From Entomomonas asaccharolytica (GTDB taxonomy: Bacteria > Pseudomonadota > Gammaproteobacteria > Pseudomonadales > Pseudomonadaceae), in assembly GCF_016653615.1 (NCBI RefSeq), contig NZ_CP067393.1:1379673-1443672 (forward strand): DNA of 64,000 bases. Direction: 5' to 3'. Under the pieces are notes generated by a model that saw only the letters and a program-made list of their open reading frames with translations, did no database searches and was not told the DNA's origin. A program made the position numbers and the translations under genes. Of this stretch, positions 58,332-64,000 are shown in pieces. The stretch's first letter is position 1. Every line of letters starts with the position of its first letter.

Positions 58332-59282
58332 TCAAGATTTGTTTTTTGTGGAATCAGTTTTGTCCACTTTTCTAGGGCTTTTTCTCTTGTCTGCGATACT
58401 TCCTTCGGAAGTTGATACTCCATCATTTTCTCCTTCTTTAGAAACATCTTTATTTTCCTCTACTTTTATCCTATTTAAATTAAAACATATTGGATCAGGA
58501 TTATCTATAGCTAAACTCAAATCATCTAATAACTTTAGTATTAATTTTGTTTCAATATCTGTTGGAGCGCGTACCTTTTTGAACAAAGTAGCCGCTTCTT
58601 TTCTATCAATAACAAAACCATGATCTGGATATTGTGCAACAATTTTGGGAAGAGCATTAGATTTAAGATTTTTTGCGTCTTTATTAAGTCTTTCACCGTA
58701 TTCATAACCAATAGCATTAGCTCTATTCATTTCTCCTAGTCTATAAGGATCTATTTGAGCATAAATAGGAGTCAATAAGTCAGTGGCTAATTTTGTTGCT
58801 ATTTCAGCAACAAGCTTTGTAGATAGTCTACTTCGTAATTTTATCTCAAGAATTGAATCAGCAATAATCGCTTTTGCTTGGTTCCTAAGCATTGAAAGCG
58901 CTTGAGGAATAACCATACCAGAACTACGCTCAATCAGTTCATCAGGTTTCATCATTTGAACATCAAGCGGCCCTAATTCTCCTTTATCTGCAATAATTAG
59001 CTCACTGCCCCCCATTACAACTAAAGTGCCTGCTGATTTACATATATATGGAATTACTACTTTAAAGTTTCCATAATAATGTCTAAAGCATCTGGCCATT
59101 CTAAATCCTGCATGAGGATCTCCTCCGCAAGTATTTAATACCAGATAGGCAGAATCGCTAATTTTCTCATTAATACATATATCTGTTAATTTTTCATATC
59201 CATCCCTATTTATATCTCCACAGTAAACAATGATGTCATCATCTATTTCTTCGAATCGTTTTATATATTTATTATCACTCAT
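58332..59282 (-). CDS. Clp-fold serine protease (SDH/SppA-like, PF01972 type)
   Basis: A 316-residue protein. The crotonase/Clp-fold core has DSAYLVLNTCGGDPHAGFRMARCF, the nucleophile-type motif CKSAGTLVVMGGSEL and the following ADKGELGPLDVQM, as in serine-dehydrogenase proteinases. A long C-terminal helical and charged tail (VSTSEGSIADKRKSPRKVDKT) is extra. Start at ATG 59282 with AAGGAA. It lies just after the repressor gene in the same direction, so it is probably expressed with it in the lysogen. Substrate unknown. Confidence 0.8.
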   Translation of the reverse strand: MSDNKYIKRFEEIDDDIIVYCGDINRDGYEKLTDICINEKISDSAYLVLNTCGGDPHAGFRMARCFRHYYGNFKVVIPYICKSAGTLVVMGGSELIIADKGELGPLDVQMMKPDELIERSSGMVIPQALSMLRNQAKAIIADSILEIKLRSRLSTKLVAEIATKLATDLLTPIYAQIDPYRLGEMNRANAIGYEYGERLNKDAKNLKSNALPKIVAQYPDHGFVIDRKEAATLFKKVRAPTDIETKLILKLLDDLSLAIDNPDPICFNLNRIKVEENKDVSKEGENDGVSTSEGSIADKRKSPRKVDKTDSTKNKS

Positions 59283-59321
59283 TTTAATTTCCTTTGAGTA
59301 TGTAATCAGAACTAAATTTCT

Positions 59322-59339
59322 AAGCCCCATAAGGGGCTG
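59322..59339 (-). terminator. Hairpin between repressor and protease genes
   Basis: AGCCCC/GGGGCT with ATAA loop directly after the repressor stop. It lacks a strong T-run on the minus strand, so it may reduce rather than stop read-through into the protease gene. Confidence 0.4.
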
Positions 59340-59342
59340 TTG

Positions 59343-60023
59343 TTAATCTATATCACCCAAATTTCTATCTATTACTTTTCCAAGAAATTTGCACTCAGCT
59401 TCATCAATAGGTATTGGCTTAAAGTTATCATTTAATGAATTAAGATAACTTTGCCCTGCATCTCGTAGTAGTTGCTTAAAAGTCTTAGAGCCATCTGGCA
59501 TTTCTACTATGTAAAACTTACCGTGTTCTAGTTTATTAAAGTTAGGATCTATCAAAATCATGGTACCACTAGGAAATGTTATTTTATTCATAGGATTTGA
59601 TGACCACATTGAATTTCCAATAACTTCAAGCCAAAAACCTTTTTTTATATTTTTTGAAGACATTAGTGCGCCTCTAATCAGATTAGAAGATAAGCGCTTA
59701 TCTAGGTATTTTTCAACATCATCCCAGTTAATCACTGGGTAGGAGAAAGGTTTGATCACGTGAGGTTGTGATTGTACACTTTTCACGTTGTTAATTTCAT
59801 TATACGAAAGATTATTAGACGAAAGTTTTGTGCCACCAATAGAAAGAGGTGGAAGGCTTAGTGCTTCTAATATGTTGTTAATTGTGTCAATATCAGCAGT
59901 ACGCCTACCACTCAACCAGTGAGCAACAGCGCCCTGACTACAATCTAATTTTTCAGCTAAAGCATATTGAGAAATTTTTAGCTGTTTCATTTGCTCTTTA
60001 GCAAGTTTTTTCCAATCATTCAT
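59343..60023 (-). CDS. CI-like prophage repressor (HTH + S24 peptidase)
   Basis: A 226-residue repressor. The XRE helix-turn-helix occupies residues 12-65 (ISQYALAEKLDCSQGAVAHWLSGRRTADIDTINNI). The S24 domain has the Ser of GNSMWSSNPM and Lys of SKTFKQLL for RecA-stimulated self-cleavage. It maintains lysogeny by binding the ATTACA-N3-TGTAAT operators between it and the divergent cro-like gene, and on the left. Damage-induced autocleavage links induction to SOS. Confidence 0.93.
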   Translation of the reverse strand: MNDWKKLAKEQMKQLKISQYALAEKLDCSQGAVAHWLSGRRTADIDTINNILEALSLPPLSIGGTKLSSNNLSYNEINNVKSVQSQPHVIKPFSYPVINWDDVEKYLDKRLSSNLIRGALMSSKNIKKGFWLEVIGNSMWSSNPMNKITFPSGTMILIDPNFNKLEHGKFYIVEMPDGSKTFKQLLRDAGQSYLNSLNDNFKPIPIDEAECKFLGKVIDRNLGDID

Positions 60024-60032
60024 ATTTCAAAT

Positions 60033-60106
60033 ATTACACTCTGTACTAAATAGAACAATACACAATATGTAATCATTGTTTGACTTTAATGATTACAATA
60101 TGTAAT
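60033..60106. promoter_or_regulatory. Right operator region: three ATTACA-N3-TGTAAT sites
   Basis: Sites at 60033-47 (ATTACA-ctc-TGTACT), 60059-73 (TACACA-ata-TGTAAT) and 60092-106 (ATTACA-ata-TGTAAT, perfect), between the divergent cI- and cro-like genes. A further inverted repeat TGTAATCATT/AATGATTACA joins sites two and three. This is an OR-like triple operator. Confidence 0.75.
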
Positions 60107-60133
60107 CTATATTTAAGATAAATGGAGGTAAGA

Positions 60134-60349
60134 ATGTCACCCCTAACCAAATATAGAAAAAAATTAAATATCTCGCAGAGAGAATTCGGAGATAAGGCTG
60201 GCTTTAGTCAGTCAGCAATTAATCATTATGAAACTGGCAGAAGAACTCCTTGTATTTCTGATGCAAGAAAAATAGTAGAAGCGCTTAACCAATTAGGAGC
60301 GGTTTGTACTTTTGATGATGTTTTTCCACCAAAAGATAAAGCAGCATAA
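60134..60349 (+). CDS. Cro-like XRE regulator
   Basis: A 71-residue single-domain HTH protein: SPLTKYRKKLNISQREFGDKAGFSQSAINHYETGRRTPCISDARKIVEAL. Starts at ATG 60134 behind GGAGG. First gene of the rightward early operon, divergent from the repressor, so it is the Cro equivalent that favours lytic growth. Confidence 0.88.
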   Translation: MSPLTKYRKKLNISQREFGDKAGFSQSAINHYETGRRTPCISDARKIVEALNQLGAVCTFDDVFPPKDKAA

Positions 60350-60385
60350 AAGATGAACATGATGTTTGTCATTATAGGTAATTAG

Positions 60386-60691
60386 ATGAGCAAATTATCA
60401 GACGAACAAAAGGAAAGAGCACGCAAGAATTATTCAATTATCGTGCAGAGACTTGCATCAGTAGGAAATAAATCTGTTGCTCTTGCGATAGGTTGCGATG
60501 AATCAACTATAAGCAGAATGAAGCCAGAAAAGCTTCAGGAATTTGCAGAAATACTTTCTTTTATGGAGTTAAAGATAGTTCCTGAAAATGTGAAATGTTT
60601 TAAAAAGGAAGATGTTGATTTTCTTATGTATGGTTCTAAGAAATGGCATGAACATATCAACTCATCTGATGATCTTTGTGATGAGTTTTAA
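60386..60691 (+). CDS. CII-like transcription activator
   Basis: A 101-residue protein. NYSIIVQRLASVGNKSVALAIGCDESTISRMKPEKLQEFAEIL matches the phage CII family (PF05269), including the SVALAIGCDESTISR recognition helix-turn-helix. By analogy it would activate repressor and int transcription when infection favours lysogeny. It sits between cro- and O-like genes as in lambda. Confidence 0.82.
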   Translation: MSKLSDEQKERARKNYSIIVQRLASVGNKSVALAIGCDESTISRMKPEKLQEFAEILSFMELKIVPENVKCFKKEDVDFLMYGSKKWHEHINSSDDLCDEF

Positions 60692-60707
60692 ATATATTAG
60701 GTGAATT

Positions 60708-61553
60708 ATGGCTAGAGCTAGAAATATAAAACCAGCTTTTTTTATGAATGAAGATCTAGTAACTCTACCATTTGAGTATAGATTACTATTTATTGGATTA
60801 TGGACATTATCAGATAGGGAAGGGCTTATTGAAGATCGTCCTGTAAAAATTAAAATGGAATTATTTCCTGCTGATAATATAGATGTTAATGAAGGTTTAA
60901 TTAAACTTGAAACATTAGGTTTTATTGAAAGATATACTGAAAATGATATTAAAGTTATATCAATAACTAATTTCAAAAAACATCAGTCACCACACCATAC
61001 TGAAAAAGCTAGCAATCTTCCAAAGAAAAAAGAAAAACAACCTATTGAAAATATGGAAGAAAATAAACAACCGTTAATTAACGGTGAATTAACGGTGAAC
61101 TCACAAAACAACTTTGGTGAAAATCCCCCTGATTCTCTGAATCCTGATTCATTGAATCATGAATCCCTATGTATAGGTTCTAGCGAACATGAGCAAATCG
61201 AAAACGATTCGCATAAACCTAAAAAATCTAATCGTGGAAGTAGATTGCCCGATGATTTTGTCATGCCTAATGACTGGTTAACCATTGGTAAAGATTTAAG
61301 ATCTGAACTATCTGAGCATGAAATTAGATTATCTGCTGATAAATTCATTGATTACTGGCATTCGGCAACAGGCGCAAGGGCAACAAAGCGAGATTGGTTG
61401 GCAACATGGCGTAATTGGATTAGAGATCATAGGCCAAATTCTAATAACGTTCATAAGTTTCCTGATAAAAAACCATCAATGCAAGCAAACACAAGCAATA
61501 TTAACTATCGAGAAGGGCTTAGAATAGGGTCTGATGGGGAGTATATATTTTGA
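60708..61553 (+). CDS. Phage replication initiator, O/DnaT-like
   Basis: A 281-residue protein. The N-terminus (ARARNIKPAFFMNEDLVTLPFEYRLLFIGLWTLSDREGLIEDRP) is a winged-helix domain of phage replisome organisers. The C-terminus (SRLPDDFVMPNDWLTIGKDLRSEL, then FIDYWHSATGARATKRDWLATWRNWI) matches DnaT-like domains that load the helicase loader. Between them is a Ser/Asn-rich linker. It is followed with a four-base overlap by the DnaC-like gene, forming a lambda O-P style pair. Confidence 0.87.
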   Translation: MARARNIKPAFFMNEDLVTLPFEYRLLFIGLWTLSDREGLIEDRPVKIKMELFPADNIDVNEGLIKLETLGFIERYTENDIKVISITNFKKHQSPHHTEKASNLPKKKEKQPIENMEENKQPLINGELTVNSQNNFGENPPDSLNPDSLNHESLCIGSSEHEQIENDSHKPKKSNRGSRLPDDFVMPNDWLTIGKDLRSELSEHEIRLSADKFIDYWHSATGARATKRDWLATWRNWIRDHRPNSNNVHKFPDKKPSMQANTSNINYREGLRIGSDGEYIF

Positions 61554-62326
61554 ATACTGTTAAAAATCTATTTGAAGTATTGGCTACTGAGATTAGGACC
61601 TGTGAAAAGCATGGTGAATATGAATCTCAATTAATCAAAATTGCAAGTCGTGAGTCTTGGTCGCCTTGCTCTAAGTGCATGGATGAGGCTCGTGAAGCTG
61701 AAAATATTGAACGCCAAAAGAAAGACCAAGAGGACATGCTTAGAAGGTCCATTGAGCGTAGATTGGGAAGCGCATGTATACCACCTCGCTTTCAATCCAA
61801 AGGATTTGATAGCTATGTTGCAAATACTAAGGATCAGCAAAAGGCCCTAGCTAAATGCAAACGTTATGCAGATCAATTCAAAGATAATTTTGAAAATGGT
61901 AGGTCCTTGTTACTTTTAGGAAGTGTGGGTACCGGTAAAACCCATCTAGCCAATGCAATAGCAAATCAAATTATCACAGAGCTTGGATATACAGCGTTAT
62001 ATGCAACAGTAGGTTCCATGCTTAGATTTATTAGGTCATCATTTAACAATAATGATCTTAGTGAATCAGAAGCATACAAAACGTTTATTGATCCTCATTT
62101 ACTAATCATAGACGAGATAGGCGTGCAGAAGGCTAGTGAGTTTGAGCTAACAGCCTTATTCGACATCATCAATGAACGTTACGAACAAATGTATCCAACG
62201 GTCATAGTATCTAATCATGGCCCTAAAGAATTAGCTAATTATCTAGGTGACAGGGTAGTTGATCGTTTGAGAGAAGGTGGTTCTGTAATCCTATTTGAAT
62301 GGGAATCTGCGAGGGTTAAGGTATGA
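61550..62326 (+). CDS. DnaC-like helicase loader ATPase
   Basis: A 258-residue AAA+ protein with TTG start behind GGGGAG. Walker A is LLGSVGTGKTHLANAIA (near residues 124-131) and Walker B LLIIDEIG; the N-terminus has C-x-x-C pairs (CEKHGEYE; CSKCMDEA) as in phage DnaC-like proteins. It would load the host DnaB helicase at the phage origin. Confidence 0.92.
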   Translation: MNTVKNLFEVLATEIRTCEKHGEYESQLIKIASRESWSPCSKCMDEAREAENIERQKKDQEDMLRRSIERRLGSACIPPRFQSKGFDSYVANTKDQQKALAKCKRYADQFKDNFENGRSLLLLGSVGTGKTHLANAIANQIITELGYTALYATVGSMLRFIRSSFNNNDLSESEAYKTFIDPHLLIIDEIGVQKASEFELTALFDIINERYEQMYPTVIVSNHGPKELANYLGDRVVDRLREGGSVILFEWESARVKV

Positions 62327-62547
62327 GTGACAGCTTAGCTTATTTTACTCCAATGGTGGTGCTTACATTTTTATCTATAGCTTTAGTTATATTCAGTATT
62401 GGCGATGCTGTAGATATTAAATATTTGAAACGTGAAGTCGCAGAGATCAAGCAGCAGTTAAAACAAATTGAGCTTAAAAGAGAAGTAGCTGAACTAAAAG
62501 CAGAAAATCATAAGCTAAAGGAATTAGCTAAGGATGGCGATAAATGA
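62323..62547 (+). CDS. Small membrane-anchored coiled-coil protein
   Basis: A 74-residue protein: one membrane helix (TPMVVLTFLSIALVIFSIGDAV) then a Lys/Glu-rich coiled coil (EVAEIKQQLKQIELKREVAELKAENHKLK). It overlaps the DnaC-like gene by four bases. Unknown function; three consecutive small membrane genes begin here. Confidence 0.7.
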   Translation: MSDSLAYFTPMVVLTFLSIALVIFSIGDAVDIKYLKREVAEIKQQLKQIELKREVAELKAENHKLKELAKDGDK

Positions 62548-62699
62548 AATTTGCTATTGCTTTCACATTCTTCATATCAATGTGCTTAGTTGGCATAAAT
62601 TTACATTCTTTTTTAGTTGGTGCTCCCGATATTGATCTAATAATCATTAGTTCATATTGGATAGCTTTATATTTTTCTTTACTAATTATGGATGTTTAG
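62544..62699 (+). CDS. Small membrane protein (51 aa)
   Basis: A 51-codon frame overlapping the preceding stop (ATGA type). Translation MKFAIAFTFFISMCLVGINL- and a second helix ISSYWIALYFSLLIM give two membrane segments. Translational coupling and the tiling of neighbours support it. Confidence 0.6.
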   Translation: MKFAIAFTFFISMCLVGINLHSFLVGAPDIDLIIISSYWIALYFSLLIMDV

Positions 62700-62701
62700 T
62701 G

Positions 62702-62893
62702 ATGTTAAGACTAAGGTCATTTATTGGGTTAATAGTTTTTTTAATAGGTTTTCCTTTTTTATTATTTATCCCTTTAGTAAAAGCAATTAAACACTTCATT
62801 AAAGAGTATAAGTGGTGGCTTAGGCATTATTTTTATGAATATTTATATATTGTGAAGCAGCTATATAAAAATCTAATAAAAGTTGGTGAGTAA
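62702..62893 (+). CDS. Small membrane protein (63 aa)
   Basis: A 63-residue protein starting MLRLRSFIGLIVFLIG: one strong membrane helix followed by an aromatic basic segment (HFIKEYKWWLRHYFYEYLYIVKQLY). ATG 62702 lies two bases after the previous stop. Its stop overlaps the next start. Unknown. Confidence 0.6.
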   Translation: MLRLRSFIGLIVFLIGFPFLLFIPLVKAIKHFIKEYKWWLRHYFYEYLYIVKQLYKNLIKVGE

Positions 62894-63129
62894 TGGATAA
62901 GAAAATACAAGAAACCTTAAAAGAATTGATTACAGCTAAACAGAAAACTTATGAATTAGAAAATAAGCTAAGAGAATTATGCCTTCCATATTATGAATTT
63001 GAAACATTAGATGATTGGGGAGGTTGGGATAGTCTGATTGATGATATTTGGATAGAAGGCAATGAAAATCCTTTTTTAGAATTTGACAAAGCCATCAAAT
63101 TTGCAATAAAGAAATATTATGAGGAATAG
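62893..63129 (+). CDS. Acidic helical phage protein
   Basis: A 78-residue acidic protein (MDKKIQETLKELITAKQKTYELENKLRELCLPYYEFETLDDWGGWD) with an N-terminal coiled coil. Ribosome site GGTGAG. Overlap with the preceding gene shows co-translation. Not recognised. Confidence 0.65.
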   Translation: MDKKIQETLKELITAKQKTYELENKLRELCLPYYEFETLDDWGGWDSLIDDIWIEGNENPFLEFDKAIKFAIKKYYEE

Positions 63130-63130
63130 T

Positions 63131-63556
63131 ATGAGATCAGAGAGAAAATTCCGCATACAATCTCAAGCGGGTATTGAGTTAGCATTGAAGAACGTAGGTA
63201 ATGTGTTAGCTAATCTAGTCGATTCAGATAATTCAAAAGATGGCTATGAACTAGTGATACGTAATTATAAGAGTAAGCGTTCATTAGAGCAGAATAAACG
63301 TTACTGGGCAATGTTGCGACTAATATCAACTAACGTATGGATTGATTACAGAACTTTCAACGATGAAGTGTGGCATGAACAATTTCGTCGCTGGTTCATA
63401 GGTTGTGAGGACATTGTATTGCCGACAGGAACAGAAACTAGGGGGATTAGTACAACTACTTTATCAGTAGACGAGTTCGGTAATTATATGGCTCAAATAG
63501 AACAATGGTGTGCTGAACAAGGTTATCCAATCATGCAAGAGGAGTTAGTGGCATGA
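63131..63556 (+). CDS. ninB: NinB-family recombination protein
   Basis: A 141-residue NinB (lambda Orf family) protein: YELVIRNYKSKRSLEQNKRYWAMLRLISTNVWIDYRTFNDEVWHEQFRRWFIGCEDIVLPTG is diagnostic. NinB binds SSB and single-stranded DNA and can substitute for RecFOR in phage recombination. The ATG at 63131 follows AGGA; an earlier ATG at 63119 overlaps the preceding gene more deeply. The stop overlaps the next start. Confidence 0.9.
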   Translation: MRSERKFRIQSQAGIELALKNVGNVLANLVDSDNSKDGYELVIRNYKSKRSLEQNKRYWAMLRLISTNVWIDYRTFNDEVWHEQFRRWFIGCEDIVLPTGTETRGISTTTLSVDEFGNYMAQIEQWCAEQGYPIMQEELVA

Positions 63557-64000
63557 GCAAAATTACAAAAGACTCATTAAATTGGAGATGCGGCAGACCT
63601 TACGATCAAATCAGAGCAGATAGAGAAAAAGCCCTAAAGGAAGATATTAATAAAATTATTATTAATTTTAATGCTGAAATACTAACAGGATACAGTTCTT
63701 ATTACATTACTCCTTGTGGAAAAGTTTATTCAACCAATGGCACAAAATTAAAGTTATTAAAACCAGGAACCAAGAAAGCAGGATATAAATTTGTTGGTTT
63801 AACAAATGATTTGAATGAAAGAAAGTATGAAATGATACATAGATTAGTTGCTAATCAATTTATACCTAATCCTGATAATAAGCCAACAGTTAATCACATC
63901 AATGGTAATAAATCAGATAATCATGTTGAAAATTTAGAGTGGTGTACTTTTTCTGAAAACTCTGTTCATGCAATAGAAACTGGATTAGCACATTCAGGAC
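63553..64000 (+). CDS. NUMOD4/HNH homing-type endonuclease (3' end beyond window)
   Basis: At least 149 residues, open to the window edge. The middle has YYITPCGKVYSTNGTKLKLLKPGTKKAGYKFVGLTN, a NUMOD4-like motif, followed by HRLVANQFIPNPDNKPTVNHINGNKSDNHVENLEW, the HNH nuclease core. Such endonucleases are common free-standing insertions in phage genomes. It starts at the ATGA overlapping ninB, so it is in the operon and not inside an intron. Confidence 0.88.
   Translation, partial: MSKITKDSLNWRCGRPYDQIRADREKALKEDINKIIINFNAEILTGYSSYYITPCGKVYSTNGTKLKLLKPGTKKAGYKFVGLTNDLNERKYEMIHRLVANQFIPNPDNKPTVNHINGNKSDNHVENLEWCTFSENSVHAIETGLAHSG

Larger units (their letters stand above)
47625..64000. mobile_element. 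Lambdoid prophage, integration/early region (right end outside window)
   Basis: A tyrosine integrase sits about 130 bp from a tRNA-Lys fragment. It is followed by a leftward operon with excisionase-like, SSB, YqaJ and ERF recombination genes, then a CI-like repressor divergent from Cro-, CII-, O- and DnaC-like genes and NinB. This is the classical lambdoid early map. Structural, lysis and packaging genes are expected beyond position 64,000. Confidence 0.9.

Overview
The window is AT-rich DNA from a gammaproteobacterium. It holds most of an integrative conjugative element (ICE) of the PFGI-1/ICEclc type (type G mating-pair formation, MobH relaxase), followed by the early half of a lambdoid prophage. 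No ordinary chromosomal housekeeping gene is visible. An AT-rich insect- or gut-associated Pseudomonadales or Orbales host would fit, but that is inference; the sequence does not name the species.

ICE, 1-47.6 kb. Positions 1-18.5 kb carry the conjugation machinery in the canonical order of this family: coupling protein TraD (5' end cut off by the window), inner-membrane, pilin-like, core-complex and lipoprotein subunits, a VirB4-like ATPase, TraU-like and TraG-like proteins, and a convergent DUF3742 gene. Cargo sits in two gaps of this module: membrane proteins at 1.9-3.8 kb, and an HU-like protein plus an abortive-infection-like membrane protein at 11.7-13.2 kb. Three tra transcription units (near 4 kb, 13.4 kb and 42.8 kb) share the 12-base motif ATTTCTATTTAA.

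Positions 18.6-33.6 kb are an accessory region of mostly unknown small proteins, a DNA methyltransferase and an SNF2-like helicase. Two near-identical ~140-nt RNA elements (18.77 and 20.44 kb) lie just behind TTGACA promoters. They have compensatory changes in two stems and a predicted pseudoknot, so they look like 5'-UTR regulators. About 17 genes each carry their own leader: a G/C-rich hairpin followed by an anti-Shine-Dalgarno strand that can pair either with the gene's own ribosome site or with a copy of that site inside the upstream hairpin. The pairing is kept while the sequence changes from gene to gene. I see this as the strongest candidate for an undescribed system in the window. The proteins behind these leaders fall into paralogous sets: a tandem array of six ~230-aa proteins and about five ~100-aa proteins.

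Positions 33.7-42.6 kb carry cargo: a secreted endonuclease I; a type VI secretion cassette (VgrG with a duplicated C-terminal domain, a small partner, an M15-like peptidoglycan peptidase effector and a candidate periplasmic immunity protein); UmuDC; and a HEPN-like protein. Positions 42.8-47.6 kb hold a candidate oriT, the MobH relaxase TraI and two tandem tyrosine integrases.

At 47,625-47,672 lies the 3' part of a tRNA-Lys(CUU) gene with no 5' half. It marks an attachment site shared by the ICE end and the prophage that starts immediately to its right, i.e. tandem integration at one tRNA-Lys.

Prophage, 47.6-64 kb (right end outside the window). The leftward operon contains integrase, DUF4224 excisionase-like protein, small regulators, Lar-like protein, DUF4942 methyltransferase, PD-(D/E)XK-like nuclease, SSB, YqaJ exonuclease, ERF annealing protein, RyR-domain protein and a pentapeptide-repeat protein. 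A CI-like S24 repressor, with a Clp-fold protease gene downstream of it, reads leftward. Cro-, CII-, O- and DnaC-like genes, NinB and an HNH endonuclease read rightward. ATTACA-N3-TGTAAT operators occur on both sides of the repressor block. A three-strand, pseudoknot-containing leader precedes a small orphan gene at 58.06 kb.
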